A stretch of DNA of 64,000 bases from Candidatus Physcousia equi (GCA_018065005.1 JAGHUD010000033.1:1-64000), one strand, 5' to 3'. Shown: positions 37,340-45,115, counted from the first letter of the stretch. Program-made: numbers and translations. Notes: a model not told the origin generated them from the letters alone.

Positions 37340-37531
37340 ATGAAGAAGACTTACACCACCCCACTCGTCAAGCAAAGCGCACCACAGACCGCCGGACCGA
37401 CGCTCATCAGCCTCTCGGAGTATGCCGACGACTCTGACGCAAAAGTGAGGGAAGAAGGATGGACCGACACCTGGAGCAACAGCGAACCGAACCCCACCCC
37501 CTACGCCCTGCGAGACAGTGCAGAGCAATGA
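37340..37531 (+). CDS. Small 63-residue protein of a Bacteroidetes MKKxYxxP-type peptide class
   Basis: The product begins MKKTYTTPLVKQ and ends in an acidic, Trp-containing tail (DSDAKVREEGWTDTW). Very short proteins with this layout, MKKxYxxP at the start, a Leu/Ser segment and an acidic end, occur next to surface-protein genes in Prevotella and Bacteroides. Their role is not known to me. There is no signal peptide or Cys. It sits 24 nt after the surface-protein gene and before a weak terminator, so it is probably the second gene of that operon. A leader or modified peptide role is speculation. Confidence 0.6.
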   Translation: MKKTYTTPLVKQSAPQTAGPTLISLSEYADDSDAKVREEGWTDTWSNSEPNPTPYALRDSAEQ

Positions 37532-37557
37532 GCAGGGCTGCCTCCTGTGCTTTTTTT
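37530..37557 (+). terminator. Weak terminator-like hairpin
   Basis: AGCAGG and CCTGTGCT can pair imperfectly around GCTGCCT and are followed by seven T. It lies directly after the 63-residue gene. Confidence 0.45.
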
Positions 37558-37576
37558 GCATTTTTCTCGTAAAACA

Positions 37577-37609
37577 TTTGGAGAATTGGAAGAAAGTCCG
37601 TAACTTTGC
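37577..37609 (+). promoter_or_regulatory. Canonical promoter of tRNA-Lys
   Basis: TTTG (37577-37580), 20 nt, then TAACTTTGC (37601-37609). Confidence 0.88.
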
Positions 37610-37665
37610 ACCCGCTGAGTGAAACATGCCACCACGGCAGCGCTGCTCAGCCTATACAGCGGTGA

Positions 37666-37738
37666 GACTCGCTAGCTCAGTTGGTAGAGCATTACACTTT
37701 TAATGTAGTGGTCTCGGGTTCGAGTCCCGAGCGAGTCA
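37666..37738 (+). tRNA. tRNA-Lys (anticodon TTT)
   Basis: A 73-nt cloverleaf. The acceptor is GACTCGC with GCGAGTC, the D arm GCTCAGTTGGTAGAGC, the anticodon loop CTTTTAA (anticodon TTT), and the T arm CTCGGGTTCGAGTCCCGAG. The discriminator is A and CCA is not encoded. It has its own promoter and a terminator and is probably a single-gene unit. Confidence 0.96.
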
Positions 37739-37746
37739 CCCCACTT

Positions 37747-37778
37747 AAAAAGGAGCATCACACGTGCTCCTTTTTTTT
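37747..37778 (+). terminator. Intrinsic terminator of tRNA-Lys
   Basis: GGAGCA (37752-37757) pairs with TGCTCC (37765-37770). The stem is extended by A5/T5, and the T run continues to 37778. Confidence 0.9.
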
Positions 37779-37783
37779 GTTTT

Positions 37784-37816
37784 TTTGCACAATTAAAAAA
37801 AAGTTCGTAACTTTGC
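37784..37816 (+). promoter_or_regulatory. Canonical promoter of the transglutaminase-type gene
   Basis: TTTG (37784-37787), 20 nt, then TAACTTTGC (37808-37816), directly after the tRNA-Lys terminator. Confidence 0.85.
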
Positions 37817-37859
37817 TCCGGACTTATCAAAATGTAAAAAAAAAAACAGAACAAATGCT

Positions 37860-39143
37860 ATGAAACTCCTAAAAACCACGCTTTGCGGCTTGTTCCTGAC
37901 CATGGGACTGCAGTCAGAGGCGCAAAACTCCATGGTCATCCACTACATCAATGGTGAGACGAGCACCGTCCCGATGAAAGACATCGAGAGCATCACATTC
38001 GACGAGATCGAAGAAGAGGACGACCCCGAGGGAGAGGAGACCACCCCCGAGTTTCCTGCCAACGATGGTAGCCAGACACTCTATCAGACCGACAAGGCCT
38101 ACAACCTCATGCTGCTGCTCCAGAAGACCGACGCACAGCGCGCCATGAGCCGCAGCATGTTCCCCGAACTCACCGACGACCAGTTTGCCACCATCAAGAA
38201 GAAGGCTGACGAAGTGTGCCAGTATTGCACGACGGATGCTGCCCGCATCGATGCCCTCAACACTTGGGTGAAGAAGAACATGACCTACGACCAGGCACCC
38301 ACTGAGCCCTGGACCGTCTTCAACAACCTCAAGGGTGTGTGCCAGGCCTACTCCAACCTGCTCAAGGTGATGCTCCTCACGCAAGGCATTCCCTGCGTGG
38401 GCATCAACGGTTGGTATGGCACAGTCGGTGCCCACGCATGGGTGTATGGCTATGCCAACGACACCAAGGAGTGGTGGGTCTGCGACCCCACGAACAGCTA
38501 CACGGTGAACAAGATGACGGACTACAAGAGCTACAGTAAGCTAAATGCTGAGTTCACCGACATCGAGCTCTTCGAGGACGACCAGTTTGCCTACAACCTC
38601 TATAGCGGCTACTTCAACGTCTGCCGCATAAAGAAGGCGGGCAAGAACCTCGTCATCCCCTTCAGCAAGGAGGGCTTCAAGATCAACTCCTTCAACCCCA
38701 ACGTTGCCATCCCCAGCACGGTGCGCGACATCTACATCGGTGCTAACATCGAGACCATCGGCACACAGAGCACACGCATTGGACTCAAGGCCTATCCCGC
38801 ACAGGACGAACGCTGCCATGTCGACGAGGGCAACGCTGAATTAGGCAGCTATGAGGGTGTCATCTACACACGCGACTATGCGCGCAACCTCAACTCCATC
38901 CTCTACATCCCCCGACGCATGACCACCATCACGATGATGCCCATGGAGACGGTTTGGAAGAACACCATCACACGCCTTGAGAGCGTTGAGGTGATCATCT
39001 TCCCCGCAGGCACCAAGAAGCTGGAAGCATACGCCATCGAGGATTGCCCAAGTCTGCGTCTTGTGCGCGTGCCTCAGGGTTGCGACGTGGATGCACAAGC
39101 GGTCTACAAGTGCTCCAACAATGTCGAGATCGAATACTACTAA
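37860..39143 (+). CDS. Secreted transglutaminase-like cysteine protein with BspA-like C-terminus
   Basis: A 427-residue protein with a signal peptide (cleavage near residue 21). A short beta segment (VIHYINGETSTVPMKDIESITF) is the N-terminal tag common on Prevotella exported proteins, followed by an acidic linker. The transglutaminase-like core has the triad Cys161 (GVCQAYSNLL), His192 (AHAWVYGY) and Asp209 (WVCDPTNSY). The C-terminal third (IPSTVRDIYIGANIETIG, VIIFPAGTKKLEAYAIEDCPSL) resembles BspA-type leucine-rich repeats used in adhesion. It probably acts outside the cell as a protease or peptidase-like enzyme. The omega-amidase gene begins 4 nt after the stop. Confidence 0.88.
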   Translation: MKLLKTTLCGLFLTMGLQSEAQNSMVIHYINGETSTVPMKDIESITFDEIEEEDDPEGEETTPEFPANDGSQTLYQTDKAYNLMLLLQKTDAQRAMSRSMFPELTDDQFATIKKKADEVCQYCTTDAARIDALNTWVKKNMTYDQAPTEPWTVFNNLKGVCQAYSNLLKVMLLTQGIPCVGINGWYGTVGAHAWVYGYANDTKEWWVCDPTNSYTVNKMTDYKSYSKLNAEFTDIELFEDDQFAYNLYSGYFNVCRIKKAGKNLVIPFSKEGFKINSFNPNVAIPSTVRDIYIGANIETIGTQSTRIGLKAYPAQDERCHVDEGNAELGSYEGVIYTRDYARNLNSILYIPRRMTTITMMPMETVWKNTITRLESVEVIIFPAGTKKLEAYAIEDCPSLRLVRVPQGCDVDAQAVYKCSNNVEIEYY

Positions 39144-39146
39144 AGC

Positions 39147-39923
39147 ATGGAGGTTGAAGAAAGAACAACTTTGACCCTCACCCTGCTGCAACGCAACATC
39201 GCATGGAAACAGCCCGAGGCAAATCGCCGGAGCACAGAGCAAGCTATGCTGTGCGCTCCACAAAGCGACCTCTATCTGCTGCCTGAGATGTGGGCAACCG
39301 GATTCGCCACCACCCCCCAAGGCATTGCCGAAGAGGATGGTGGCGAAAGCCTTGCATGGATGAAGCACATGGCGGGGCGCCTGGATGCGGCTGTGGCTGG
39401 CAGTCTGGTGGTGCGCGTGGGTGAAGGGTTTCGCAACCGTTTCTATTTTGTGAAGCCCAACGGCGAGGTCTCCCACTACGACAAGCACCACCTCTTCACC
39501 TACGGCGGCGAGCACCGCCATTTCGAGGCGGGCGACAGCCGCGTGGTGGTGGCTTGGCGCGGTGTGCGCTTCCGCCTGGCTGTGTGCTACGACCTGCGGT
39601 TCCCCACCTGGCTGCGCAACCATGAGGACTACGACGCACTGCTCTGCGTGGCAAGCTGGCCTGCCTCGCGCATCGACGCCTGGCGCACGCTGCTCAAGGC
39701 GCGAGCCATCGAGAACCAGGCATACGTGTGTGGGGTGAACCGCGTGGGCGACGACCCCACTTGCCACTACGCGGGTGCTTCGGCTTTTGTCGATCCTTAT
39801 GGCCACGCCACCGAGTGCGAGGGCGAGCAAGAGGCTTCGCTCACGGTGGTGCTCGACGGGGGGCGCTTGCGGTCGTTTCGGGAGAAGTTTCCGGTGTTGA
39901 AAGATCGCGACATCATGATGTGA
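39147..39923 (+). CDS. Nitrilase-superfamily omega-amidase (YafV/NIT2-like)
   Basis: A 258-residue cytoplasmic hydrolase. The Glu-Lys-Cys triad is visible as LPEMW, DKHHLF and AVCYDLRFP. The YDLRFPTW sequence after the Cys is typical of the omega-amidase branch that removes the amide of 2-oxoglutaramate or 2-oxosuccinamate after transamination (methionine salvage). It lies 4 nt after the transglutaminase-type gene and is probably co-transcribed, although no functional link is apparent. Paired palindromic repeats follow between it and dacB. Confidence 0.88.
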   Translation: MEVEERTTLTLTLLQRNIAWKQPEANRRSTEQAMLCAPQSDLYLLPEMWATGFATTPQGIAEEDGGESLAWMKHMAGRLDAAVAGSLVVRVGEGFRNRFYFVKPNGEVSHYDKHHLFTYGGEHRHFEAGDSRVVVAWRGVRFRLAVCYDLRFPTWLRNHEDYDALLCVASWPASRIDAWRTLLKARAIENQAYVCGVNRVGDDPTCHYAGASAFVDPYGHATECEGEQEASLTVVLDGGRLRSFREKFPVLKDRDIMM

Positions 39924-39950
39924 TTTGTGCTTGCCTGGATGGCAAAAAAG

Positions 39951-39989
39951 TTTCTGCTGCAGAAACTGTCGGTTTCTGCAGCAGAAACT
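39951..39989. repeat. Two copies of the GTTTCTGC-N-GCAGAAAC palindromic repeat
   Basis: GTTTCTGCTGCAGAAAC (39951-39967) and GTTTCTGCAGCAGAAAC (39973-39989) are both perfect, with 22-nt spacing. A run of six A precedes and a run of eight T follows, so the pair could terminate transcription in both directions between the converging omega-amidase and dacB genes. Confidence 0.92.
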
Positions 39990-40049
39990 TTTTTTGTCTG
40001 GCAGGAGGCTCTTTTTGAGACGCCACAAAAGGGTGGGATTTCTCCTTCC

Positions 40050-41435
40050 CTACTTTGCCATTTCGACGCAGAGAAGGTCCTGAAGATGACGCCCCGTCTG
40101 GCTGCTTCCGACCTCATTGACGAGGATGGAAAACGCGAGAAAATGCCCATTGGATGCCGTGAGATAGCCCGAGAGCGTGGACACACCCCGCACCGTGCCC
40201 GTCTTGGCACGCACATTGTTGTGGGCTGCAGTGCCGCGCATGCGGCTACCCAACGTGCCGTCCACCCCGGCTATGGGGAGCGACTCCCAGAGCGCATCGA
40301 ACACCGTCTTATGGGCATAGGCATAGCGAAGGATGTCGACGACGGTGCGCGGCGTGGTGCGGTTGGCATGTGAGAGACCGCTGCCATCGGAGATGACATA
40401 CTCGTCGGGGCGCCCACCGGCACGAGCTACCATCTCGCGCACCTTTTGCTTGCACGCCTCATAGGTCCAGCGCTCCGTGTCGCGCAGGTCGCAGAGGTTG
40501 AGGAGCATGGACTCGGCATAGTAGTTGTCGCTCAGCTTCATCATGCGGCGCAGCACAGCACTGATGGGGGTGGAGAGCGTGGTGAGCAATTGGGCGTCGG
40601 TCTCGTGGGGCGAAGAAAGGGTGCCCCAGGCGGACGACTGCGAGAAGGTGGTGCCGTTTTCCATCAGTGCGCCATAAAGCGACTGACTGAAGGTCTTGGA
40701 GGGATGGCGCTGCCAGAACCACGACTCGGAGGCGTCGCTCAGGAGGCTTTTCTGGGGTTCGTAGCAGTAGACCTTGCCGTCGATGGAGTCGAGCGCCATC
40801 GCCATGAATTTGCAGGCGACGAAGTTGACTGCCTGCTTGTCGAGCGTGGGGTCGAAGCCTCCTTGGACATAAAGATTGCCCTTGAGGAAGGGACGCTCAA
40901 CAGAGTCGGTGGGGAGCCCGCTGACGGTGTCGAACGCCACTGGCTGATAGGCACTGCGCGCGGCTCCGTCGACAAAGATGTCGGTCTGGAAGTGGAAGTA
41001 GGGCGAGAGGGCTGACAAGGCGGCGATGCTGACGAAGAGCTTCTGGTTGCTGGCGGGGATGTAGAGCTGCGTGTCGTTGTAACGAAAAATGGTGGAGTCG
41101 GCAGTGAGGTCGTAGACCGTCATGCCAACACGATAGGAGCGCGTCACGGTGCGAGAGCGTCCGCCTTTTCGCCCCTTGCCCTTGCGCCCGCTGCGCACCG
41201 TCACCTGCGTGGTGCGGTGGCTCTGCAGGACGTGGTCGAGGCGGCTGCGCAGTCCGTAGAGCCAGCGCTCGTCGGGCGAGAGGTGGATAAGGAGTGCCTC
41301 GTCGGTGGTGCTTGCCAAGGTGTCGTCCACCTCTTCTTCTGCTTCCTCGTCGTCGAAGGTTTCTTCCTGGGCATGCAGGGGGAGGCTGAGAAGGATGAGG
41401 AGAAAGAATGCTGTGAGGGGACTGAGGTGCTTCAT
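40050..41435 (-). CDS. dacB: D-alanyl-D-alanine carboxypeptidase/endopeptidase (PBP4 family)
   Basis: A 461-residue exported serine peptidase that trims or opens peptidoglycan cross-links. The signal peptide is MKHLSPLTAFFLLILLSLPLHA. Active-site motifs are SNQK (129-132), SDN in MKLSDNYYAES, and KTG in AKTGTVRGVS near the C-terminus. ATG 41435 is the true start; the frame stays open to 42326 only as an antisense shadow of birA. Oddities are a very acidic stretch after the signal (about 24-45) and a basic Arg/Lys/Gly linker (81-100) before the first catalytic motif. Confidence 0.93.
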   Translation of the reverse strand: MKHLSPLTAFFLLILLSLPLHAQEETFDDEEAEEEVDDTLASTTDEALLIHLSPDERWLYGLRSRLDHVLQSHRTTQVTVRSGRKGKGRKGGRSRTVTRSYRVGMTVYDLTADSTIFRYNDTQLYIPASNQKLFVSIAALSALSPYFHFQTDIFVDGAARSAYQPVAFDTVSGLPTDSVERPFLKGNLYVQGGFDPTLDKQAVNFVACKFMAMALDSIDGKVYCYEPQKSLLSDASESWFWQRHPSKTFSQSLYGALMENGTTFSQSSAWGTLSSPHETDAQLLTTLSTPISAVLRRMMKLSDNYYAESMLLNLCDLRDTERWTYEACKQKVREMVARAGGRPDEYVISDGSGLSHANRTTPRTVVDILRYAYAHKTVFDALWESLPIAGVDGTLGSRMRGTAAHNNVRAKTGTVRGVSTLSGYLTASNGHFLAFSILVNEVGSSQTGRHLQDLLCVEMAK

Positions 41436-41462
41436 ATGGGTTGTGTTTGTGGGATTACGGGT

Positions 41463-41471
41463 GCAAAGGTA
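41463..41471 (-). promoter_or_regulatory. -7 box of dacB
   Basis: TACCTTTGC on the minus strand, 27 nt before the start codon. No clear TTTG lies upstream. It is 7 nt from the -33 box of the divergent birA promoter. Confidence 0.65.
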
Positions 41472-41478
41472 CGAAAAA

Positions 41479-41511
41479 TTTGCCATTTTGCCATAAAGTT
41501 CGTAATTTTGC
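41479..41511 (+). promoter_or_regulatory. Canonical promoter of birA
   Basis: TTTG (41479-41482), 20 nt, then TAATTTTGC (41503-41511). It overlaps the region needed by the divergent dacB promoter, so the two may compete. Confidence 0.85.
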
Positions 41512-41567
41512 TCCCACTTTGATGAAGGGTGCGCTGCCATTTGCCCCCTCCTATAAAACAAAACGCT

Positions 41568-42329
41568 ATGAAACGAATATGTCTGCAGGAGATTGACTCT
41601 ACCAACAACTATGTGAAACGCTTGATCGCTGAACGCTGCGCTGAGGCGTGTGACGAACTTATCGTGACGACCGACGCACAAACGGCTGGGCGCGGGCAAC
41701 GCGGCAACTCGTGGGAGACGGAGCCTGGGAAGAACCTCATCTTTTCGATGCTGGTCCATCCTGACTCGTTGCTTCCGTCGAACATCTTTTTCCTCTCTGA
41801 AGTGGTTGCGCTGAGTGTCTGCCAGGCACTGAAGACGTTCTTGCCCCAAGCGGAGGGCTGGAGGATGAGGGTGAAGTGGCCCAACGACATCTATTTTGGC
41901 GACCGCAAGATTGCGGGCATTCTCATCGAGACGGACCTCATGGGCAGGCGTGTGGCGAATGGCATCATCGGCGTGGGGGTGAACATCAATCAGCAGCACT
42001 TTCTGAGCGATGCGCCCAACCCCATCTCGCTGCAGCAAATCAGGGGCTGCGACACCGAACGAGAGGCGGTGCTGGCAGCTGTGCTGGAGCACTTCGTGCG
42101 GTTCTATGCCATGATGCAGCGAGGCGAGACGAACGACTTGCACGCACGCTACAAGGCGGTGCTCTATCGCGGCGAGGGCTTTCATACGTATGAGGATACA
42201 AAAAAAGGTCGGTTCGAAGCCCGTATCCGGGATGTCGAACCGACCGGTCATCTCTTGCTCGAAGATCGTCAGGGAGTGGTGAAACGCTATGCCTTTAAGG
42301 AAGTAGCGTTTATCATTCAGAATCAATGA
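41568..42329 (+). CDS. birA: Biotin--[acetyl-CoA-carboxylase] ligase
   Basis: This 253-residue enzyme attaches biotin to carboxylase subunits by way of biotinyl-AMP. The biotin-binding loop is AGRGQRGNSWE, and the central KWPNDIYFGDRKIAGILIET is the family hallmark. It lacks the N-terminal DNA-binding domain of the E. coli protein, so it should be a ligase only. ATG 41568 fits the family start and follows the promoter by about 57 nt. The stop is one nucleotide from the stop of the converging pyrH. Confidence 0.95.
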   Translation: MKRICLQEIDSTNNYVKRLIAERCAEACDELIVTTDAQTAGRGQRGNSWETEPGKNLIFSMLVHPDSLLPSNIFFLSEVVALSVCQALKTFLPQAEGWRMRVKWPNDIYFGDRKIAGILIETDLMGRRVANGIIGVGVNINQQHFLSDAPNPISLQQIRGCDTEREAVLAAVLEHFVRFYAMMQRGETNDLHARYKAVLYRGEGFHTYEDTKKGRFEARIRDVEPTGHLLLEDRQGVVKRYAFKEVAFIIQNQ

Positions 42330-42330
42330 G

Positions 42331-43038
42331 TCAATTGTGCACGAGTGTGCCGATTTCCTCGCCTGCCATCACACGCTCGAGGTTGCCCACGATATCCATA
42401 TTGAAGACGTAGATGGGGAGATTGTTTTGCATACACATAGCCGTGGCGGTGACGTCCATCACCTTCAAGCCACGGGAGATGACCTCGGCGTAGGTGATGT
42501 CGTGGAACTTGGTGGCGGTGGGGTCCTTCTCGGGGTCGGCGGTGTAGACACCATCCACGCGAGTACCCTTGAGCATGACGTCAGCCTCAACCTCGATGCC
42601 GCGCAGACTGGAGCCTGTGTCGGTGGTGAAGTAAGGACTACCCGTTCCTGCGCTGCAGATGACTACTTCGCCTCGCTCCATGGCTTCGATGGCTTTCCAC
42701 TTGGAATAGAACTCACCGATGGGTTCCATGCGGATGGCTGTGAGGACGCGGTTTTTGACACCGGCTGCATCCAACGCACTGCTTAGAGCGAGTGAGTTGA
42801 TGACGGTGGCACACATGCCCATCTGGTCGCCCTTGACGCGGTCAAAGCCTTTACCCGCTCCACTGAGTCCGCGGAAGATATTGCCGCCGCCAATCACGAT
42901 GCTGATCTGCACACCCATGTCGTGCACAGCCTTTATCTGCTGGGCATATTCAGCCAAGCGCTTCACGTCGATGCCGTGCCCCTGTTCACCCATGAGGCTC
43001 TCGCCACTGAGCTTGAGAAGTATTCTGTTAAACTTCAT
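42331..43038 (-). CDS. pyrH: Uridylate kinase
   Basis: The 235-residue hexameric UMP kinase of the amino-acid-kinase fold makes UDP. The N-terminal LLKLSGESLMG, IVIGGGNIFRG, and the C-terminal DVTATAMCMQNNLPIYVFNM are diagnostic. Its 3' end abuts birA with a 1-nt gap. Upstream (43054-43238) lies a degenerate tandem-repeat tract and then the envelope cassette on the same strand. I find no clear promoter box directly upstream, so it may be read from the cassette or from a promoter within the repeats. Confidence 0.97.
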   Translation of the reverse strand: MKFNRILLKLSGESLMGEQGHGIDVKRLAEYAQQIKAVHDMGVQISIVIGGGNIFRGLSGAGKGFDRVKGDQMGMCATVINSLALSSALDAAGVKNRVLTAIRMEPIGEFYSKWKAIEAMERGEVVICSAGTGSPYFTTDTGSSLRGIEVEADVMLKGTRVDGVYTADPEKDPTATKFHDITYAEVISRGLKVMDVTATAMCMQNNLPIYVFNMDIVGNLERVMAGEEIGTLVHN

Positions 43039-43053
43039 TGTCTGCTTTCGTTT

Positions 43054-43238
43054 ATGAGAAACGTTCTTGTGAGAAACGTAATTATGAGTAAAACGTTCTT
43101 ATGAGAAACGTACTTGTGAATAAAAACTTTCTTGTGAGAAACGTAATGATGAGTATGGTTCTTATAAAAATGTACTTGTGAGTAACTTTCCTGTGAGAAC
43201 GTTCTTACACAAAACTTACTTGTGAAAAACTTACTTGA
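43054..43238. repeat. Degenerate tandem repeats of about 14-18 nt, around 12 copies
   Basis: Units resembling TGAGAAACGTTCTTG recur with variants (TGAGAAACGTAATT, ATGAGAAACGTACTTG, TGAGTAACTTTCCTG, TGTGAAAAACTTACTTG). They fill the whole gap between pyrH and the beta-helix gene and run into the last codons of the latter. There is no coding potential that I trust. Confidence 0.8.
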
Positions 43239-44460
43239 GGGTGATGGCAGGCGAAGCCGTGACAGTACCGCCCGTCTTGGTGTATCCTCCGACGGGAAGT
43301 TGGATGCTGCGTGCCTTCTTGGCAGCGTCGGCAGTGACGGTGATGGATCCTGCCTCGACGAGCAAACCGCCATCGAGCTTCATGCCGACACAGCGGTGTG
43401 GGTCATCAACATCTGCTGCGAGTGTGCACTTCCCACCGGTGGCAGTAATGTTGATGACAGTGGGGTTGTCAAACTCGTTGATGGTCACCTTGCCGTCGGT
43501 CTGTATGCCTCGCGTTCCGTTGCCTTGCGCTGCTATGGTGATGTTGCCACCGCTGATGGTGATGATGTCGTCGCACTTCAAGCCCTTGCAGTCTTCCTGA
43601 CTGAGGGTGGCATTGATGGTGCCGCCTCTCATTATGATTTGTCCATTCATCACCTCGTTGGGGTCGGGCGTGATGCCGTCGGCGAGGGTGAGGGTCTCCA
43701 CCTGAATGGCATCGCCCATGGTCTGTTCGTTGACGGTGATCTGACCTCCATTCATCATGAAATACTGACCGCAGTGGATGGCATCGGCTGCAGCCTTGGA
43801 GATATTGATGGTGCCTGTGGAGCGTTTGAGCTGCAGGTATTCCTTGCACGAGAGGCCATGCTTTGTGTTGGCAGCGATGCTGAGCGAACCGCTTCCTTCA
43901 AACTCCAAATGCCCCTTGCAGTAGAAACACGCCTTTTGGGTGCCGGCTGCTGCATCAGTGAGTTGGTTGGTGGTGCCTTGGACGAGTTCGACAGCCACGC
44001 GCTTTCCGCATTGGATATCCAAGGCTGCGCCACGCTGACTTTGGAGGTTCAGTCCGTTGAGGATGAGTGTTGTCTTGTAGGCACCGATATAGGTGAGCGA
44101 ACCATCGCTACTGCTGCCTTCGAGGACGATTTCACACTCGTTGCTGGTGTCGTTGTTGACCAAGGTGACGTGTGCGCCATCTACGATATGCGTGATGCTG
44201 GCATTTTTTGTCATGCTGACCTCTGCATTGCCATCACTGAAGGTGACGCGCACCTCTGGCACAACGACAAGGCTGTCTATCTCGGACATCTTGTATGCCT
44301 GCCCCTTGATGGTGATGTTGCCATCCGCAACGGGCATTTCGCCCAGGGTGGCAATCTTCATTCTGTTGTTCTCACCGTTCTGCCAAAGGCGCATGTGTGT
44401 CTGTGCCATGGCAGCTACAGCCATGACGAGGGAGAGTGAAAGTAGGATTGTGCGTTTCAT
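43231..44460 (-). CDS. Secreted beta-helical protein, Cthe_2159-like carbohydrate-binding family
   Basis: A 409-residue protein with a signal peptide (MKRTILLSLSLVMAVAAMA). An N-terminal tag (GQAYKMSEIDSLVV) is followed by a long right-handed beta-helix pattern with short repeats such as IILNGLNLQSQRGAALDI, SLSIAANTKHGLSC, INISKAAADAIHC and ITISGGNITIAAQGNGTRGI. This matches the calcium- and polysaccharide-binding Cthe_2159 type, which in many genomes sits beside VTC-domain, DUF4956 and CotH genes. It should be outside the cell. Its ATG overlaps the stop of the preceding gene by 4 nt (ATGA), so translation is coupled. Confidence 0.82.
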   Translation of the reverse strand: MKRTILLSLSLVMAVAAMAQTHMRLWQNGENNRMKIATLGEMPVADGNITIKGQAYKMSEIDSLVVVPEVRVTFSDGNAEVSMTKNASITHIVDGAHVTLVNNDTSNECEIVLEGSSSDGSLTYIGAYKTTLILNGLNLQSQRGAALDIQCGKRVAVELVQGTTNQLTDAAAGTQKACFYCKGHLEFEGSGSLSIAANTKHGLSCKEYLQLKRSTGTINISKAAADAIHCGQYFMMNGGQITVNEQTMGDAIQVETLTLADGITPDPNEVMNGQIIMRGGTINATLSQEDCKGLKCDDIITISGGNITIAAQGNGTRGIQTDGKVTINEFDNPTVINITATGGKCTLAADVDDPHRCVGMKLDGGLLVEAGSITVTADAAKKARSIQLPVGGYTKTGGTVTASPAITLK

Positions 44461-44912
44461 TTCTGGATCAATTTGATGGTTTCGCCATTGAGACTGATGA
44501 TATAAATACCCTTCGTGAGATTGCCGAGTGATACTCGTGTGTTATTCTCCACGCGCGCCATTTGCACGAGCGCTCCCTTCTCATTATAGAGACAAAGGAG
44601 TCCCTTGCCATTGGCTGTGAGCACGCCGTTGGTCACGAGGAGCGACTTGCTCTGCGCAGGCAGTGCATCAATAGCGGTGGGGGTTCCTCTGAAGTAAAGC
44701 TTCTTGAGTTCAGACTGAGGCAGAGTGATGTCTCCGTCAGTAGTAGAGACTACGATATTATTGTCGCTGAACGTGATTTTGATGACGCTGGTGAGTTCTA
44801 CACTCTGCTCCGTTGTGTTGCTTTGGATGGCGAGATAGCGATAGGGGGTCTCATCGGCCATAGCACCCAGCGCTGCTGCAGCAAAGAGTGCGGTGCACAG
44901 TATTCTTTTCAT
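44457..44912 (-). CDS. Small exported protein with C-terminal sorting-like domain
   Basis: A 151-residue protein with a signal peptide (MKRILCTALFAAAALGAMA). The first half (RYLAIQSNTTEQSVELTSVIKITFSDNNIVVST) is the short beta tag common on Prevotella exported proteins. The second half (VTNGVLTANGKGLLCLYN to GIYIISLNGETIKLIQK) is like the C-terminal beta domain used for type IX-style export. There is no catalytic domain between them, so this is essentially a tag plus a sorting domain. It overlaps the beta-helix gene by 4 nt and may act as its partner or scaffold. Confidence 0.75.
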   Translation of the reverse strand: MKRILCTALFAAAALGAMADETPYRYLAIQSNTTEQSVELTSVIKITFSDNNIVVSTTDGDITLPQSELKKLYFRGTPTAIDALPAQSKSLLVTNGVLTANGKGLLCLYNEKGALVQMARVENNTRVSLGNLTKGIYIISLNGETIKLIQK

Positions 44913-44953
44913 TTTCCTTGTTTTTAAGCTTGTTTTTTTAACTATAAAGCATA

Positions 44954-45115
44954 TTAAAACTCAAATTCGTAACCCGGCAAGGTAGCGTGGATGCGTTTTA
45001 AATACGGTACATTAGAACTCAAATTCGTAACCCGGCAAGGCAGCGTGAATGCGTTTTATGTATAGGTACATTAGAACTCAAATTCGTAACCCAGTGAGAT
45101 AGCATGGATGCGTTT
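44954..45115 (-). repeat. Three tandem copies of the DUF2490 gene's C-terminal coding segment
   Basis: Stop codons at 45071, 45012 and 44954 (spacing 59 and 58 nt) each end a copy of the same reading frame. The gene itself ends KRIHAISLGYEFEF. The second copy reads KRIHAALPGYEFEF and the third KRIHATLPGYEFEF, each followed by TAA. The copies beyond the gene are not expressed as part of it. Confidence 0.9.

Noticed and set aside
41436-42326. N-terminal extension of the dacB frame
   Set aside because: It lies antisense to birA and upstream of the dacB promoter box and signal peptide.
43035-43373. 112-codon minus-strand frame over the pyrH-side repeats
   Set aside because: It overlaps a supported gene in another frame and consists largely of the tandem repeats.
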